A stretch of 64,000 nucleotides of DNA from Streptomyces toxytricini. Lineage in GTDB: Bacteria > Actinomycetota > Actinomycetes > Streptomycetales > Streptomycetaceae. The number at the start of each line of letters is the position of its first letter. The stretch's first letter is position 1. Shown here piece by piece: positions 32,842 through 40,897 of this stretch. Under the pieces are notes generated by a model. It was not told the DNA's origin. It searched no databases and was given only the letters and a program-made list of their open reading frames with translations. A program made the translations under genes and the position numbers. The DNA is taken from positions 171,747 through 235,746 of the forward strand of contig NZ_BMTY01000013.1 of the NCBI RefSeq assembly GCF_014649915.1. Reading direction: 5' to 3'.

Positions 32842-34356
32842 TCAGCTGCCCCCCAGCCGGAAGCGGAAGAAGGAGGCCGCGGTGCGGGCGAGGATCCACA
32901 GGTCCTGCCACAGCGACCAGGTGTCGATGTAGTGGTTGTCGAAGCGCGCCCGGTCCTCGATGGACGTGTCCCCGCGCAGCCCGTTGATCTGCGCGAGCCC
33001 CGTGATGCCGACGGGCATCCGGTGCCGCGCCTCGTAGCCAGGGTGGACCGCGGCGAACTTGGCGACGAAGTAGGGCCGCTCCGGGCGCGGCCCGACCAGG
33101 CTCATGTCGCCGCGCACGACGTTCCACAGCTGCGGCAGCTCGTCCAGCGAGGACTTCCGCAGCAGCGAGCCCACCAGGCTCATCCGGTGGTCGCCGGCGA
33201 CGGTCCACCGGGTGGCCGACTCGTGGGCGTCGGCCCGCAGGGTGCGGAACTTCAGCAGCGTGAACGGACGCCCGTACAGGCCGACGCGCTCCTGCCGGAA
33301 GATCACTCCGGGGCCGTCGGAGATCCGCACGGCCAGCGCGCACAGCCCCATCACCGGCGCGGCGGCGACGAGCGCGACGGCGGCGAGGACCGCGTCGACG
33401 ACCCGCTTCACCCACCGCTCCGCCTGCCGGGCGGGCCGCGGCAGCAGCGGCTGGACGGCGTACCCCCACAGCTGGTCGGCGGGCTCGGCGACCCGCACGC
33501 CGGTGACCTTGGCGGTGCCGGCCGGGTCGGCGAGCCACAGCCGGCAGCCGTGGTCGTGGAACAGCCGGACGAGGGAGGCGGTGCGCTCGTCGCACTCCGG
33601 CGGGCGGGTGAACACCGCGTGCCGGACGGCGTTCTGGATGACCGCCCGCCGGATGTCCTCGTGCGTGGCGAGGACCGGCGTCACCCCGTCCCCTTCGGCG
33701 CCCGCCCCGGTGTCCGCGAGCCCGACCGGCCGCAGCCCGTACTCGGGGCGCCCGTGCAGCGCGGCCGCGACCGCGCTCGCCCCGGCACCCGGGCCGACGA
33801 CCAGCGCGGACGCGGGCCGGCGCCGGGCGGAGCGGCGGCGCAGCCCGTTCGCGACCCCCCGCCCGGCGCACGTCAGCACCAGGTGCAGGCAGACCGCGCC
33901 CAGCAGCGCCGACCAGCCCAGCGCCCGCCGCGGGTCGGCGGCCGCGACGACCGCGGCGACCCCGCACCACAGGACGGCCGCCCGCCCGGCCAGCGCGGGC
34001 AGTTCGAGCAGCGCGGACGGCGCGAGCCGCGGCCGGTACAGCCCGCCCTGCGCGTGCAGCAGCGCGGCCAGCACGGCGACCGGCCCCGCCGCGGCGGCCG
34101 GCAGCCCCAGCCCGGGGGCGGCGGCCGCGGCCCCGGCCGCCGCCAGCACGTCCGCGGTGAGCAGCGGGACCGCCCCTTCGCGCGGGTGGGCCCGCCTCGG
34201 CCGGACCAGCGGGCGGGCCTGCTCCTTCCCGGGCCGGCGCGGGGGGTGGATGGCGGCCGCGGCCGCCCGTCGGACGGCCGCGGTGCCGGCTCCGCCGCCG
34301 GCGCGCCTCGTGCCGCCCTGTCCGGTGTGCCGGGCTGGTGCGCTGTCCATGGTCAT
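32842..34356 (-). CDS. Undecaprenyl-phosphate sugar phosphotransferase (EPS-initiating)
   Basis: A 504-residue protein of the WcaJ/CpsE type. A disordered basic N-terminus (about 60 residues), four predicted N-terminal membrane segments (about 62-150) and a CoA-binding-like middle (ASALVVGPGAGASAVAAAL) precede the conserved catalytic C-terminus: VKRVVDAVLAAVALVAAAP, FRQERVGLYGRPFTLLKFRT and DELPQLWNVVRGDMSLVGPR. It starts assembly by placing a sugar-1-phosphate on undecaprenyl phosphate. ATG 34356 overlaps the preceding GT stop by four bases. Confidence 0.93.
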   Translation of the reverse strand: MTMDSAPARHTGQGGTRRAGGGAGTAAVRRAAAAAIHPPRRPGKEQARPLVRPRRAHPREGAVPLLTADVLAAAGAAAAAPGLGLPAAAAGPVAVLAALLHAQGGLYRPRLAPSALLELPALAGRAAVLWCGVAAVVAAADPRRALGWSALLGAVCLHLVLTCAGRGVANGLRRRSARRRPASALVVGPGAGASAVAAALHGRPEYGLRPVGLADTGAGAEGDGVTPVLATHEDIRRAVIQNAVRHAVFTRPPECDERTASLVRLFHDHGCRLWLADPAGTAKVTGVRVAEPADQLWGYAVQPLLPRPARQAERWVKRVVDAVLAAVALVAAAPVMGLCALAVRISDGPGVIFRQERVGLYGRPFTLLKFRTLRADAHESATRWTVAGDHRMSLVGSLLRKSSLDELPQLWNVVRGDMSLVGPRPERPYFVAKFAAVHPGYEARHRMPVGITGLAQINGLRGDTSIEDRARFDNHYIDTWSLWQDLWILARTAASFFRFRLGGS

Positions 34357-35555
34357 CGGCTGATGCGCTCCTGGTTCGAGGGCCGGGGCCTGCCCAGCAG
34401 TTCGTGGTACAGACCCGTGACCGCGTCCGTGGTCCGCCGCACGTCGAATTCGGTACGGGCGTGCTGCTGGGCCTGCTCGCCGAGTTCGGCGAGCAGCCGC
34501 GGCTCGGAAAGGAGCCGGCCCAGGGCCTTGGCCAGCGCCGTCGGATCCTCCGGCGGCACCAGGCAGAGCCGTCCCTGGCCGGGCGGCAGGCTCTCCCGGG
34601 CACCGCTGACGTCGGAGACAAGGACCGGCCGGCCGCATGCCATGGCTTCCAGCGGGGCGAGCGCCATGCCTTCCCACCGCGACGGCAGTACAACGAGATC
34701 GGCGGCCCGAAGCCACGGTCGGATGTCGGCGGCGCCGCCCGCGAAGAGCACGCCGGGCGGGGCCGACCGGCGCAGCCGCTCGGTGTCGGGGCCGTCCCCT
34801 ACGAGCGCCAGGCGCGCCTCGGGTACGTTGCCGAGCACCTCCCGCCAGGCGCTCAGCAGGACGTCCTGGCCCTTCTGCCGGCAGAGCCGGCCGACGCAGA
34901 CGGCGAGCGGCCCGTCGCCCACGAAGGCGGCGGGCAGCGGGAGTTCGGTGCGGGCGGCGGCCCGGTCGCGGGCCCGGTCGGGGTCGCGGGGGCGGAAGTG
35001 GTCGAGGTCGACGCCGTTGCGGACGACGGACCAGCGGGCGGCGATGCCCTCGGCCTCGCCGACCCGGCGCTCGGCCTCGCTGACGCAGAGCACCCGGTCG
35101 GCCCAACGCACCCCGAACCGCTCCCAGCGCAGGGCGAGCGCGGCGGTGGTCCCGGCGACGGCGTCGAAGGACCAGGCGTGCGGCTGGAAGACGGTGGGGA
35201 TCCGGCCGCGGACGGCGAGGCGTCCGGCGAGTCCGGCCTTGGCGCTGTGGGCGTGCAGGACGTCGGGGCGGGCGCGGCGGACGGTCCTGCGGGCGCCGAG
35301 CACCTCGGCGGCCAGGTCGGGCCCCGGGTTGCGGCCGGCCCGCCAGGCGAGGACGTCGGCCCCGGCGTCGCGGGCCTCGTCGGCGAGGCGGCCGCCGCGC
35401 GGGCAGCCTACGACGGGCCGCAGGCCGGCGGCGGCCTGGGCGCGCACGAGGTCGACGACCACCCGGGCGACGCCGCCGTCGACGGGCTGCACGAGGTGCA
35501 GGACGGTCAACGGAGAGGGGGAGGTGGAGGGCTGGGGATGCTGCTGTGTGGCCAC
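34353..35555 (-). CDS. Glycosyltransferase family 4
   Basis: A 400-residue GT4 enzyme: LHLVQPVDGGVARVVVDLVR at the acceptor domain, HAHSAKAGLAGRLA, VVRNGVDLDHFRP, VCVGRLCRQKGQDVLLSAW, and PSRWEGMALAPLEAMACGRP, the EX7E donor site. It is cytoplasmic or peripheral. It follows the DUF3344 gene by 19 bases and overlaps the sugar transferase gene, so it probably adds the second sugar of the EPS repeat. Donor unknown. Confidence 0.92.
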   Translation of the reverse strand: MATQQHPQPSTSPSPLTVLHLVQPVDGGVARVVVDLVRAQAAAGLRPVVGCPRGGRLADEARDAGADVLAWRAGRNPGPDLAAEVLGARRTVRRARPDVLHAHSAKAGLAGRLAVRGRIPTVFQPHAWSFDAVAGTTAALALRWERFGVRWADRVLCVSEAERRVGEAEGIAARWSVVRNGVDLDHFRPRDPDRARDRAAARTELPLPAAFVGDGPLAVCVGRLCRQKGQDVLLSAWREVLGNVPEARLALVGDGPDTERLRRSAPPGVLFAGGAADIRPWLRAADLVVLPSRWEGMALAPLEAMACGRPVLVSDVSGARESLPPGQGRLCLVPPEDPTALAKALGRLLSEPRLLAELGEQAQQHARTEFDVRRTTDAVTGLYHELLGRPRPSNQERISR

Positions 35556-35574
35556 GCGGAGCGGTTCCTTGCGC

Positions 35575-36678
35575 TCAGCGGCGCGCGTCTGTCTGGACGA
35601 AGAGCACGCCGAGGAATTGACCCTGGTTCTCGCCCGTGAAAGTGAAGTTCAGACTGCGGGCGCCACCGGACAGGGCGGGACTCAGGTCGAACACGTCCGC
35701 GTCATATCCGAGATTGTTCTGGTGTTCGGGCTGTCGCACGAACGCACTGCGCCCGAATTCCGTGATGGTGGAATTCGAGACGTCGTTGAAGGGGTTTTCG
35801 CCATCACTGACGCTGACCCGGCGCCCGCTGTCGGCGGTCACGGTGAGTGAGTCCCCGAGGCTGCCGCGGTCCCCGTCGTACGCGACGAGCCCGGCCTTGC
35901 CGCGGGAGCCCGCCGGCGCGCCCAGCCCCTCGATCCGCACCGTCTGCCCGCCGGCCTCGCCCGCGCCGGCGGCGACCTGCTCGAAGCCGTCCCACAGGGA
36001 GATCCGGCGCAGCGGCTCCTGGGGGTGCTCGTAGGCGGCGACGAGCGTCCAGCCGCCCCAGGCGCCCACCGGCGAGTGGCCCATGGCGATGTTGAGCTGG
36101 GCGACCGTCCACATGCCGGCGCCGCCCTTGCGGACCAGCGGTGTGACGTCGGCGGAGGCCTGGTAGGCGTCGCTGCCGGCGTCCGTGCGGTGCCCGACCA
36201 CGGTGTCGGCGAGCACCTCCTTGTACGCACCGCCCGGCTCGGCGACCAGGACGCGGCCGTTGTCCTCGGGGGGCTTCTGCTCGCCGACGCGCAGGTTCCC
36301 GCCCCAGTACAGGCGGGCGTACGAGACCCGGGCGCCCTGGGGGACCTTCAGTTCGGCCCGGGTGGAGTTGTAGGTGTCGGGGTCCTTGTCGACCTCGCTG
36401 TAGAACATCTCGAAGTCGCCGTTCGCCCCCGCCGCGCCCTTGGCGACCTCGGCGCACGGCTCGGCCCCGGGAGCCTCCTGGCGGCGGCAGGCGATGGAGG
36501 AGTTCGAGGCGCGGACCAGCCCGCCGTGCTGCACGGCCTGATAACGCTGTGTGAACGGAACGCGGGGAGCCTCGCCCGGGCCCGGGGGTGCTTCGGCGGC
36601 CGATGCGGGAACGTTGGCCGAAAGTGCGAGGCAGGACAGCAGGCCGAGCGCGCCGAGGATTCTGCGGGAGGAACCCAT
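35575..36678 (-). CDS. Secreted DUF3344-type protein
   Basis: A 367-residue secreted protein; signal peptide MGSSRRILGALGLLSCLALS with cleavage near ASA|AEA (about 28). The mature part is beta-rich, with DTYNSTRAELKVPQGARVSY, ARLYWGGNLRVGEQKP, WTVAQLNIAMGHSPVGAWGG and, at the end, NFTFTGENQGQFLGVLFVQT. This matches the DUF3344 pattern as I know it, a presumed extracellular adhesive or cell-surface domain. ATG 36678 has GGAGACAGGG upstream; the 26 upstream codons lack signal features. It is the first gene of the EPS operon and divergent from a rodlin gene. Confidence 0.85.
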   Translation of the reverse strand: MGSSRRILGALGLLSCLALSANVPASAAEAPPGPGEAPRVPFTQRYQAVQHGGLVRASNSSIACRRQEAPGAEPCAEVAKGAAGANGDFEMFYSEVDKDPDTYNSTRAELKVPQGARVSYARLYWGGNLRVGEQKPPEDNGRVLVAEPGGAYKEVLADTVVGHRTDAGSDAYQASADVTPLVRKGGAGMWTVAQLNIAMGHSPVGAWGGWTLVAAYEHPQEPLRRISLWDGFEQVAAGAGEAGGQTVRIEGLGAPAGSRGKAGLVAYDGDRGSLGDSLTVTADSGRRVSVSDGENPFNDVSNSTITEFGRSAFVRQPEHQNNLGYDADVFDLSPALSGGARSLNFTFTGENQGQFLGVLFVQTDARR

Positions 36679-37070
36679 GACCCTGTCTCCATTTTCGATC
36701 AAGAGGACAAAACAGGAGTGCACTTTGTCAGAAATCCGGTCCGGAATCACGCCCAACTCGCACGTACGGCCTTTTGGGCGATAACACGCACCCTCACAGG
36801 CGGCGAGTCGTTATCCGGGGCACCGGCGTACGGCCGAAAGGAAATGGCGGGACCGGCCGGAGCACCTGCGCGGCACCGCCTCGGACGCCGCGCAGCACCG
36901 CACGGACCCCCCTCCGCCTCCCGGCGCCCGCGCCGACCATCCGCACACCCGAACGTCAACCGCGCCGCCCGAAACGGCGGCATCCGGGTGAAGCCACGCA
37001 ACCCGCGCCGACGCCGGACCGTTGATCCGGATGCTCCAGTACCGGGCAATCCTGCAAAAAAGGGACGACA
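36679..37070. other. 392-base divergent spacer between the EPS operon and the rodlin gene
   Basis: No gene is seen. It must hold the promoter of the EPS operon (minus) and of the rodlin (plus). The rodlin promoter is at 36997-37025. On the EPS side the first 130 bases (36690-36820) are AT-richer than average, with TTTTGTCC and GTTATCG-type stretches, but no confident promoter boxes. Confidence 0.6.
36997..37025 (+). promoter_or_regulatory. Sigma-BldN-like promoter of the first rodlin
   Basis: CGCAAC (36997-37002), 17-base spacer, CGTTGA (37020-37025). The consensus I recall for sigma-BldN is CGTAAC-N16-CGTTGA. The second rodlin has a matching element with the same 17-base spacer and almost the same distance to its ATG (46 versus 47 bases after the -10 box). 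Confidence 0.55.
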
Positions 37071-37481
37071 ATGATCAAGAAGATGGTGGCCACGGCAGCG
37101 GCAGCAGCCTCGGTCGTGGGCATCGGCGCCGCCATGGCGCCGCAGGCGATGGCCATCGGGAACGACAACGGGGTCAACACCGTCAACGGCAACGGCGCCT
37201 CGCAGATCTACGGCAACCAGGCCACCTACGGCAACATGAGCCCGCAGATGGCCCTGATCCAGGGCTCGTTCAACAAGCCCTGCATCGCCCTGCCGGCGAA
37301 GGTCAACGCCCAGTCGATCGCCGCCCTGCTCAACATCGGCGTCCAGGACATCCCGATCCTGTCCAACCCGATGAACCAGCAGTGCGTCGAGAACTCCACC
37401 CAGGCCAAGGGCGACGAGCCGCTCTCCCACATCCTGGACAACATCCCGATCCTCTCCGGGAACGCCTCCGCCGGCAGCTGA
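37071..37481 (+). CDS. rdl: Rodlin
   Basis: A 136-residue rodlin, secreted and assembled with chaplins into the rodlet layer of aerial hyphae and spores. Signal peptide about 1-28 (MIKKMVATAAAAASVVGIGA, cleavage near AMA). The mature protein has the rodlin block GNDNGVNTVNGNG, two Cys (71, 105) and the strongly conserved MNQQCVENSTQAKGDEPLSH end. AAGGGACGACA before ATG 37071 is a fair ribosome site. About 86 of 107 mature positions match the second rodlin at 40973, by my count. Confidence 0.96.
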   Translation: MIKKMVATAAAAASVVGIGAAMAPQAMAIGNDNGVNTVNGNGASQIYGNQATYGNMSPQMALIQGSFNKPCIALPAKVNAQSIAALLNIGVQDIPILSNPMNQQCVENSTQAKGDEPLSHILDNIPILSGNASAGS

Positions 37482-37495
37482 CCGCCCCCGGCGCA

Positions 37496-37535
37496 GCCGA
37501 GGCCGCCGCACCTTCCGGGTCGCGGCGGCCTCGGC
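37496..37535 (+). terminator. Hairpin terminator after the first rodlin
   Basis: Perfect 14-bp stem GCCGAGGCCGCCGC/GCGGCGGCCTCGGC (37496-37509 with 37522-37535), 12-base loop, 15 bases after the rodlin stop. No strong T-tract follows. Confidence 0.7.
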
Positions 37536-37670
37536 GCGTCCGGACCCGTCGGGGGACGGGAGCGGTGCCACCGAAATCCGCCCGCAATTCGCCCCCGGCC
37601 GCATCCGGGAAAATCCACGGAAACCGGACGGAAAAACAAGGGTTTCCTTACCCCCGCCCGCTCGTTGTTG

Positions 37671-37698
37671 TTTCTGCAGGGGACGAGCCCCTGCGGGA
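37671..37698 (+). promoter_or_regulatory. 5' leader hairpin before the first short chaplin
   Basis: GCAGGGG (37675-37681) pairs with CCCCTGC (37687-37693) around ACGAG, flanked by TTTC and GAAA that can extend the stem. The chaplin ribosome site GAAAGGA (37697-37703) begins at its 3' foot. It could modulate translation or be chance. Confidence 0.35.
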
Positions 37699-37713
37699 AA
37701 GGATCGAATTCAG

Positions 37714-37947
37714 ATGACGTACAAGAAGGCAGTGGTGCTGGCCGCCGGCGCTCTCATGGCCGCCGGTGCCGCCTCGCCCGCCATGGCCGACGCGGCTGCC
37801 GAGGGGCAGGCCATCGGCTCCCCCGGTGTGGCTTCGGGCAACCTCGTCCAGGTCCCGGTCCACGTCCCGATCAACCTCTGCGGCAACACCGTGAACATCA
37901 TCGCGGCGCTGAACCCGGTGTTCGGCAACACCTGCGTCAACGACTGA
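37714..37947 (+). CDS. chp: Short chaplin
   Basis: A 77-residue short chaplin. Signal peptide about 1-25 (ASPAMA|DAAAEG), then one chaplin domain: GSPGVASGNLVQVPVHVPIN, LCGNTVNIIAALNPVFGNTC. Cys56 and Cys74 form the conserved pair, as in ChpH-type rather than Cys-free ChpE-type chaplins. Chaplins self-assemble into amyloid fibrils that lower surface tension and coat aerial hyphae. It lies between rodlin and long chaplin in the same direction; both sides have hairpins, so it is probably its own unit. Confidence 0.96.
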   Translation: MTYKKAVVLAAGALMAAGAASPAMADAAAEGQAIGSPGVASGNLVQVPVHVPINLCGNTVNIIAALNPVFGNTCVND

Positions 37948-37984
37948 CGTAGCGTCAGCGCCCCCGCAGGGGCGGACTCCTCGG

Positions 37985-38024
37985 GGTGGCCTCGGAGTGC
38001 ACGGCGGTGCACTCCGGGGCCACC
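37985..38024 (+). terminator. Strong hairpin terminator after the short chaplin
   Basis: An 18-bp stem with one G-U pair (37985-38002 with 38007-38024), loop GGCG. The arm is GGTGGCCTCGGAGTGCAC. It lies 38 bases after the chaplin stop and just before the next gene, followed by TTCGATT. Confidence 0.75.
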
Positions 38025-38069
38025 TTCGATTCAGCACCGGCCCCGCGCCGGTAGAACAGGGAAGGACCC

Positions 38070-39221
38070 ATGCGACAGGTACTGAGCCGACAGGTACTGG
38101 GCAAGGGAATGCTCACGGCCGCAGCCGCATCGAGCCTGCTGTCGATCGCGACGGGCGCGGCCTCCGCGCACCCGGGGGCCGCGGCGGAAGCCGCGCACTC
38201 CCCGGGGGTGCTGTCCGGCAACAGCGTCTCGGTACCGATCACCCTCTCGCCGAACGTGTGCGGCAACAGCGTGGACGGCGGCGCGGCACTGAACCCGGCC
38301 TTCGGCAACACCTGCGTCAACTCGACCGGTTCGGGCGCCCACCACGCACACCGGGAATACGACCGCTACCTGAGCCCGGAGCACGCCGAGGCCTTCGAGC
38401 GCTACCTCCAGGAGCGCGAAGGCCGCCACGCCAGGCCCGGCGGCCCCCGCGACGGGCAGGCGCCGGCCGGGGAGGGCCGCCACCGGGCGCCGAGGCACGC
38501 GGCTCCGGAGCAGGCCGCGCCCGCGCCCGCCGCGCCGAAGCACACGGCACCGAAGCACGCGGCTCCGCGGGCCGAGGAGGTCCGGCACGGCGGCGGGCCC
38601 GAGGAGGAGTGCGACGACCACCCGCAGGGCCACCCCGCGCCGGCCCCCCTCCCGCACCCGGCACCGCCCATGCCGCAGCCGGAGCCCGAGCCGGAGCCGA
38701 AGCCGCTGCCGCAGCCCGAGCCGGGGCCGGTCGGGGAACAGCCCGCGCCGCTCCCGATGCCCGAGCCGCAGCCGGAACCCGAGCCGAAGCCGCTGCCGGA
38801 GCCCGTCCCCGAGGCGCCGCCCGCCGCGGAGGCCCCCGAGCCGCAGCCCGCCCCACTGCCGGCGCCCGCGCCCGAGCCGCCCGCCGGGGAGACCCCGCAC
38901 CCGCTCCCGGCCCCGGTCGCCGAGGAGGTCCCCGAGGCGGCGCCGCCGCGCGGCAGCATGCCGGTGACCCTCCCGGCACCCGCCCCCGCCCCGGAGTCCG
39001 GCACCCCGGCCGGGCCCCCGCCGGCCGCCCCCGCCCCCGCGCCCGTCCCCGGCGTCTGGGCACCCGGCTCCCCGGCCCCGGCGGCGCACGTCCCGGCGCC
39101 CGCCGCCACCACCGCGGTGCTCGCCGAGACCGGCGCCGGCCAGGCGGGTGCCGCGGCGATCCTCGCCTCGGCGCTCGTCCTCGGCGGCGCCATCCTGTAC
39201 CGCAGGTCCCGTATCGCCTGA
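38070..39221 (+). CDS. chp: Sortase-anchored chaplin with one chaplin domain and long Pro-rich stalk
   Basis: A 383-residue surface protein. Signal peptide about 1-33 (cleavage near ASA|HPG); one chaplin domain at about 38-85 with Cys64 and Cys82; a His/charged linker; a long Pro/Glu/Ala stalk (about 190-345, many PEPEP and PAPAP units); and a sorting signal LAETG at 351-355, hydrophobic segment and RRSRIA tail, the class E sortase type. Classical long chaplins have two chaplin domains; this has one. Its core reads SVDGGAALNP where short chaplins have TVNIIALLNP, losing hydrophobic residues. GGGAAGGA precedes ATG 38070. Confidence 0.93.
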   Translation: MRQVLSRQVLGKGMLTAAAASSLLSIATGAASAHPGAAAEAAHSPGVLSGNSVSVPITLSPNVCGNSVDGGAALNPAFGNTCVNSTGSGAHHAHREYDRYLSPEHAEAFERYLQEREGRHARPGGPRDGQAPAGEGRHRAPRHAAPEQAAPAPAAPKHTAPKHAAPRAEEVRHGGGPEEECDDHPQGHPAPAPLPHPAPPMPQPEPEPEPKPLPQPEPGPVGEQPAPLPMPEPQPEPEPKPLPEPVPEAPPAAEAPEPQPAPLPAPAPEPPAGETPHPLPAPVAEEVPEAAPPRGSMPVTLPAPAPAPESGTPAGPPPAAPAPAPVPGVWAPGSPAPAAHVPAPAATTAVLAETGAGQAGAAAILASALVLGGAILYRRSRIA

Positions 39222-39252
39222 TCCGCCGTCCCCCGGTCATCGCGATAAACCG

Positions 39253-39286
39253 CGGCCGGAGAATCCCCTGCCGGATTCTCCGGCCG
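39253..39286 (+). terminator. Hairpin terminator after the anchored chaplin
   Basis: Perfect 14-bp stem CGGCCGGAGAATCC/GGATTCTCCGGCCG (39253-39266 with 39273-39286) and a 6-base loop, 31 bases after the stop. Confidence 0.75.
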
Positions 39287-39380
39287 TCGCCGTGCGCTCG
39301 TACGCGTTTCCGCGGCGGCGGGGAATCGTTGTGCAGGGCAAAAGCGGTGCGACGGTCACCGCTGGAAAAGGATTTCGAAA

Positions 39381-39728
39381 ATGAAGCTCACGAAGGTCGC
39401 CGCGGTCCTCGCCGGCTCCGTTGCCGCCCTCGGCGCGTCCACGGGTGCGTTCGCCGCCGAGAACACGGCCGCGATGCCCCCCATGAGCCTGACGGGCGGT
39501 GCCACCCAGGCCTTCGACGCGCTCGCCCCCGTCACCGAACAGCTCCCGACGACCGTGGGCAACGGCATCGCCGAGCAGGGGGAGACCGTGGACAAGGTGG
39601 TGGGGACGGCCCAGCACCTCAACAAGGTCCGCAACAACGCCCCGGGCGAGCTCCTCGGCCTGGCCAACCAGGCCACCCAGGCCTCCCCGCTGCTCGGCGG
39701 CGTCCAGCTCAACGGCGGCGCGTCCTGA
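39381..39728 (+). CDS. Small secreted protein of the chaplin island
   Basis: A 115-residue protein with a clear signal peptide (MKLTKVAAVLAGSVAALGAS, cleavage AFA|AEN near 25). The mature 90 residues lack Cys, are amphipathic and rich in Gln/Asn/Thr (TGGATQAFDALAPVTEQLPT, NNAPGELLGLANQATQ) and do not match the chaplin or rodlin signature. AAAAGGATT precedes ATG 39381. Its position between chaplin genes suggests a surface-layer role, but I do not recognise a family. Confidence 0.82.
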   Translation: MKLTKVAAVLAGSVAALGASTGAFAAENTAAMPPMSLTGGATQAFDALAPVTEQLPTTVGNGIAEQGETVDKVVGTAQHLNKVRNNAPGELLGLANQATQASPLLGGVQLNGGAS

Positions 39729-39748
39729 CCTCCCGCCCCCGCAACGCA

Positions 39749-39785
39749 CCGTGGGCGCCACCGGCGAGGCCGGTGGCGCCCACGG
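39749..39785. terminator. Bidirectional terminator between convergent surface genes
   Basis: Perfect 16-bp stem CCGTGGGCGCCACCGG/CCGGTGGCGCCCACGG (39749-39764 with 39770-39785), loop CGAGG. It serves the secreted protein gene on the plus strand and the chaplin gene on the minus strand. Confidence 0.8.
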
Positions 39786-39809
39786 GCGCATGTCCTGCTG
39801 GCGTCGGCG

Positions 39810-40049
39810 TCAGGCGTTGACGCAGGTGTTGCCGAACGCCGGGTTGAGCAGGGCGATGATGTTCACGGTGTTGCCGCAGACGTTCACCGGGACGTGGACC
39901 GGGACCTGAACGAGGTTGCCCGAGAGCACGCCGGGCGAGCCCACGGCCGCACCCTCGGCCGTCGCATCGGCGAGGGCGGTACCGGTGGCGCCCGCCGCGG
40001 CGAGACCGGCGGAGGCCAGGACCAGGGCGGCCTTCTTGGCAGAGTTCAT
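39810..40049 (-). CDS. chp: Short chaplin
   Basis: A 79-residue short chaplin on the minus strand: signal peptide about 1-27 (TALA|DATAEG), then GSPGVLSGNLVQVPVHVPVN and VCGNTVNIIALLNPAFGNTC with Cys58 and Cys76. It is closer to the classic ChpH-type core than the plus-strand copy (IIALLNPAFGN against IIAALNPVFGN). GAAGGTGCAGCTCCC before ATG 40049 gives a plausible ribosome site. The longer open frame upstream is not chaplin-like. Confidence 0.96.
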   Translation of the reverse strand: MNSAKKAALVLASAGLAAAGATGTALADATAEGAAVGSPGVLSGNLVQVPVHVPVNVCGNTVNIIALLNPAFGNTCVNA

Positions 40050-40230
40050 GGGAGCTGCACCTTCTGTTTCGACGTTCTGCCCCGACCGGGGCTCACACCG
40101 AGAGAAACGGTCCAGCCTCCCAGACGGACACGGCCTCGTGCGCGGTTCGACCTGTTCAGCCCAATCCGTCGCAACCGCGCACGGTTTCCGGCCGCCCGTC
40201 CGGCCCCCGCGGCCCCTGCGCAGGGGCCGC

Positions 40231-40692
40231 TCAGGCCCGCTTGGGGACGGCCGGCAGCTCCGGGACCTCGGGGACTTCGGGCACCTCCGGCACCTCCGGG
40301 ATCTCGGGGATCTCCGGGATCTCGGGGATCTCGGGGATCTCCGGCGCCGAGCCCACCGGCGGGAGCTCCGGCAGGCCGGGGACGGCCGGCAGGCTCGGCA
40401 GCGCCGGGAGCTGGATGGGCGGCAGCTGCACCCCGGGCAACAGGCCCTGGAGGGAGGCGAGGAGCCCGTCGAGGGTCTGCGTGAGCCCGGCGAGAAGGTC
40501 GTCGACGGGGCCTGCGGCCGCTGCCCGGCGCTCCTCCGCCTGCTGCCTAGCCGTGGCGACCCGCTCGCGCAGGTCTGCGGCCGTGCCGCCGTCGGCGGCG
40601 CCCGCGGGTGCGGCCGCGCCGGTGAGTATGACGGCCGCGAGGGCCGACGGGACGAGGACGCGTGCACGGAGGCGGGACGGCTTCGAGCGCAT
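40231..40692 (-). CDS. Secreted protein with IPE/VPE tripeptide repeats
   Basis: A 153-residue secreted protein. Signal peptide about 1-32 (AAVILTGAAAPAGA), a short charged helix (DLRERVATARQQAEERRAAA), a leucine-rich segment (VDDLLAGLTQTLDGLLASL) and a C-terminal tail of tandem Pro-Glu-Ile then Pro-Glu-Val triplets (about 117-145) ending PAVPKRA. No sorting signal or TM. GAAGGAACC precedes ATG 40692. No family recognised. The tail would be an extended acidic rod, possibly binding wall or matrix. It lies between a chaplin and the second rodlin. Confidence 0.8.
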   Translation of the reverse strand: MRSKPSRLRARVLVPSALAAVILTGAAAPAGAADGGTAADLRERVATARQQAEERRAAAAGPVDDLLAGLTQTLDGLLASLQGLLPGVQLPPIQLPALPSLPAVPGLPELPPVGSAPEIPEIPEIPEIPEIPEVPEVPEVPEVPELPAVPKRA

Positions 40693-40897
40693 GGGGGTTC
40701 CTTCGGTGGGGACACAAAGCGGACGGAAGCGATCCGCTCCGCCACCCACCGTGAGAACTCCTTGCACGGAGCGCAACCGGAACCCCCGCCCGAACGTGAT
40801 TCCTGCTGGCTGCGTACGGGCTTCGCGCAGGCGTCCGGAACGCACTCACCCGGGCCGGGGAAAAGCCCCGCGGCAGCAGGCCGTTTGAGTGAAGGCG

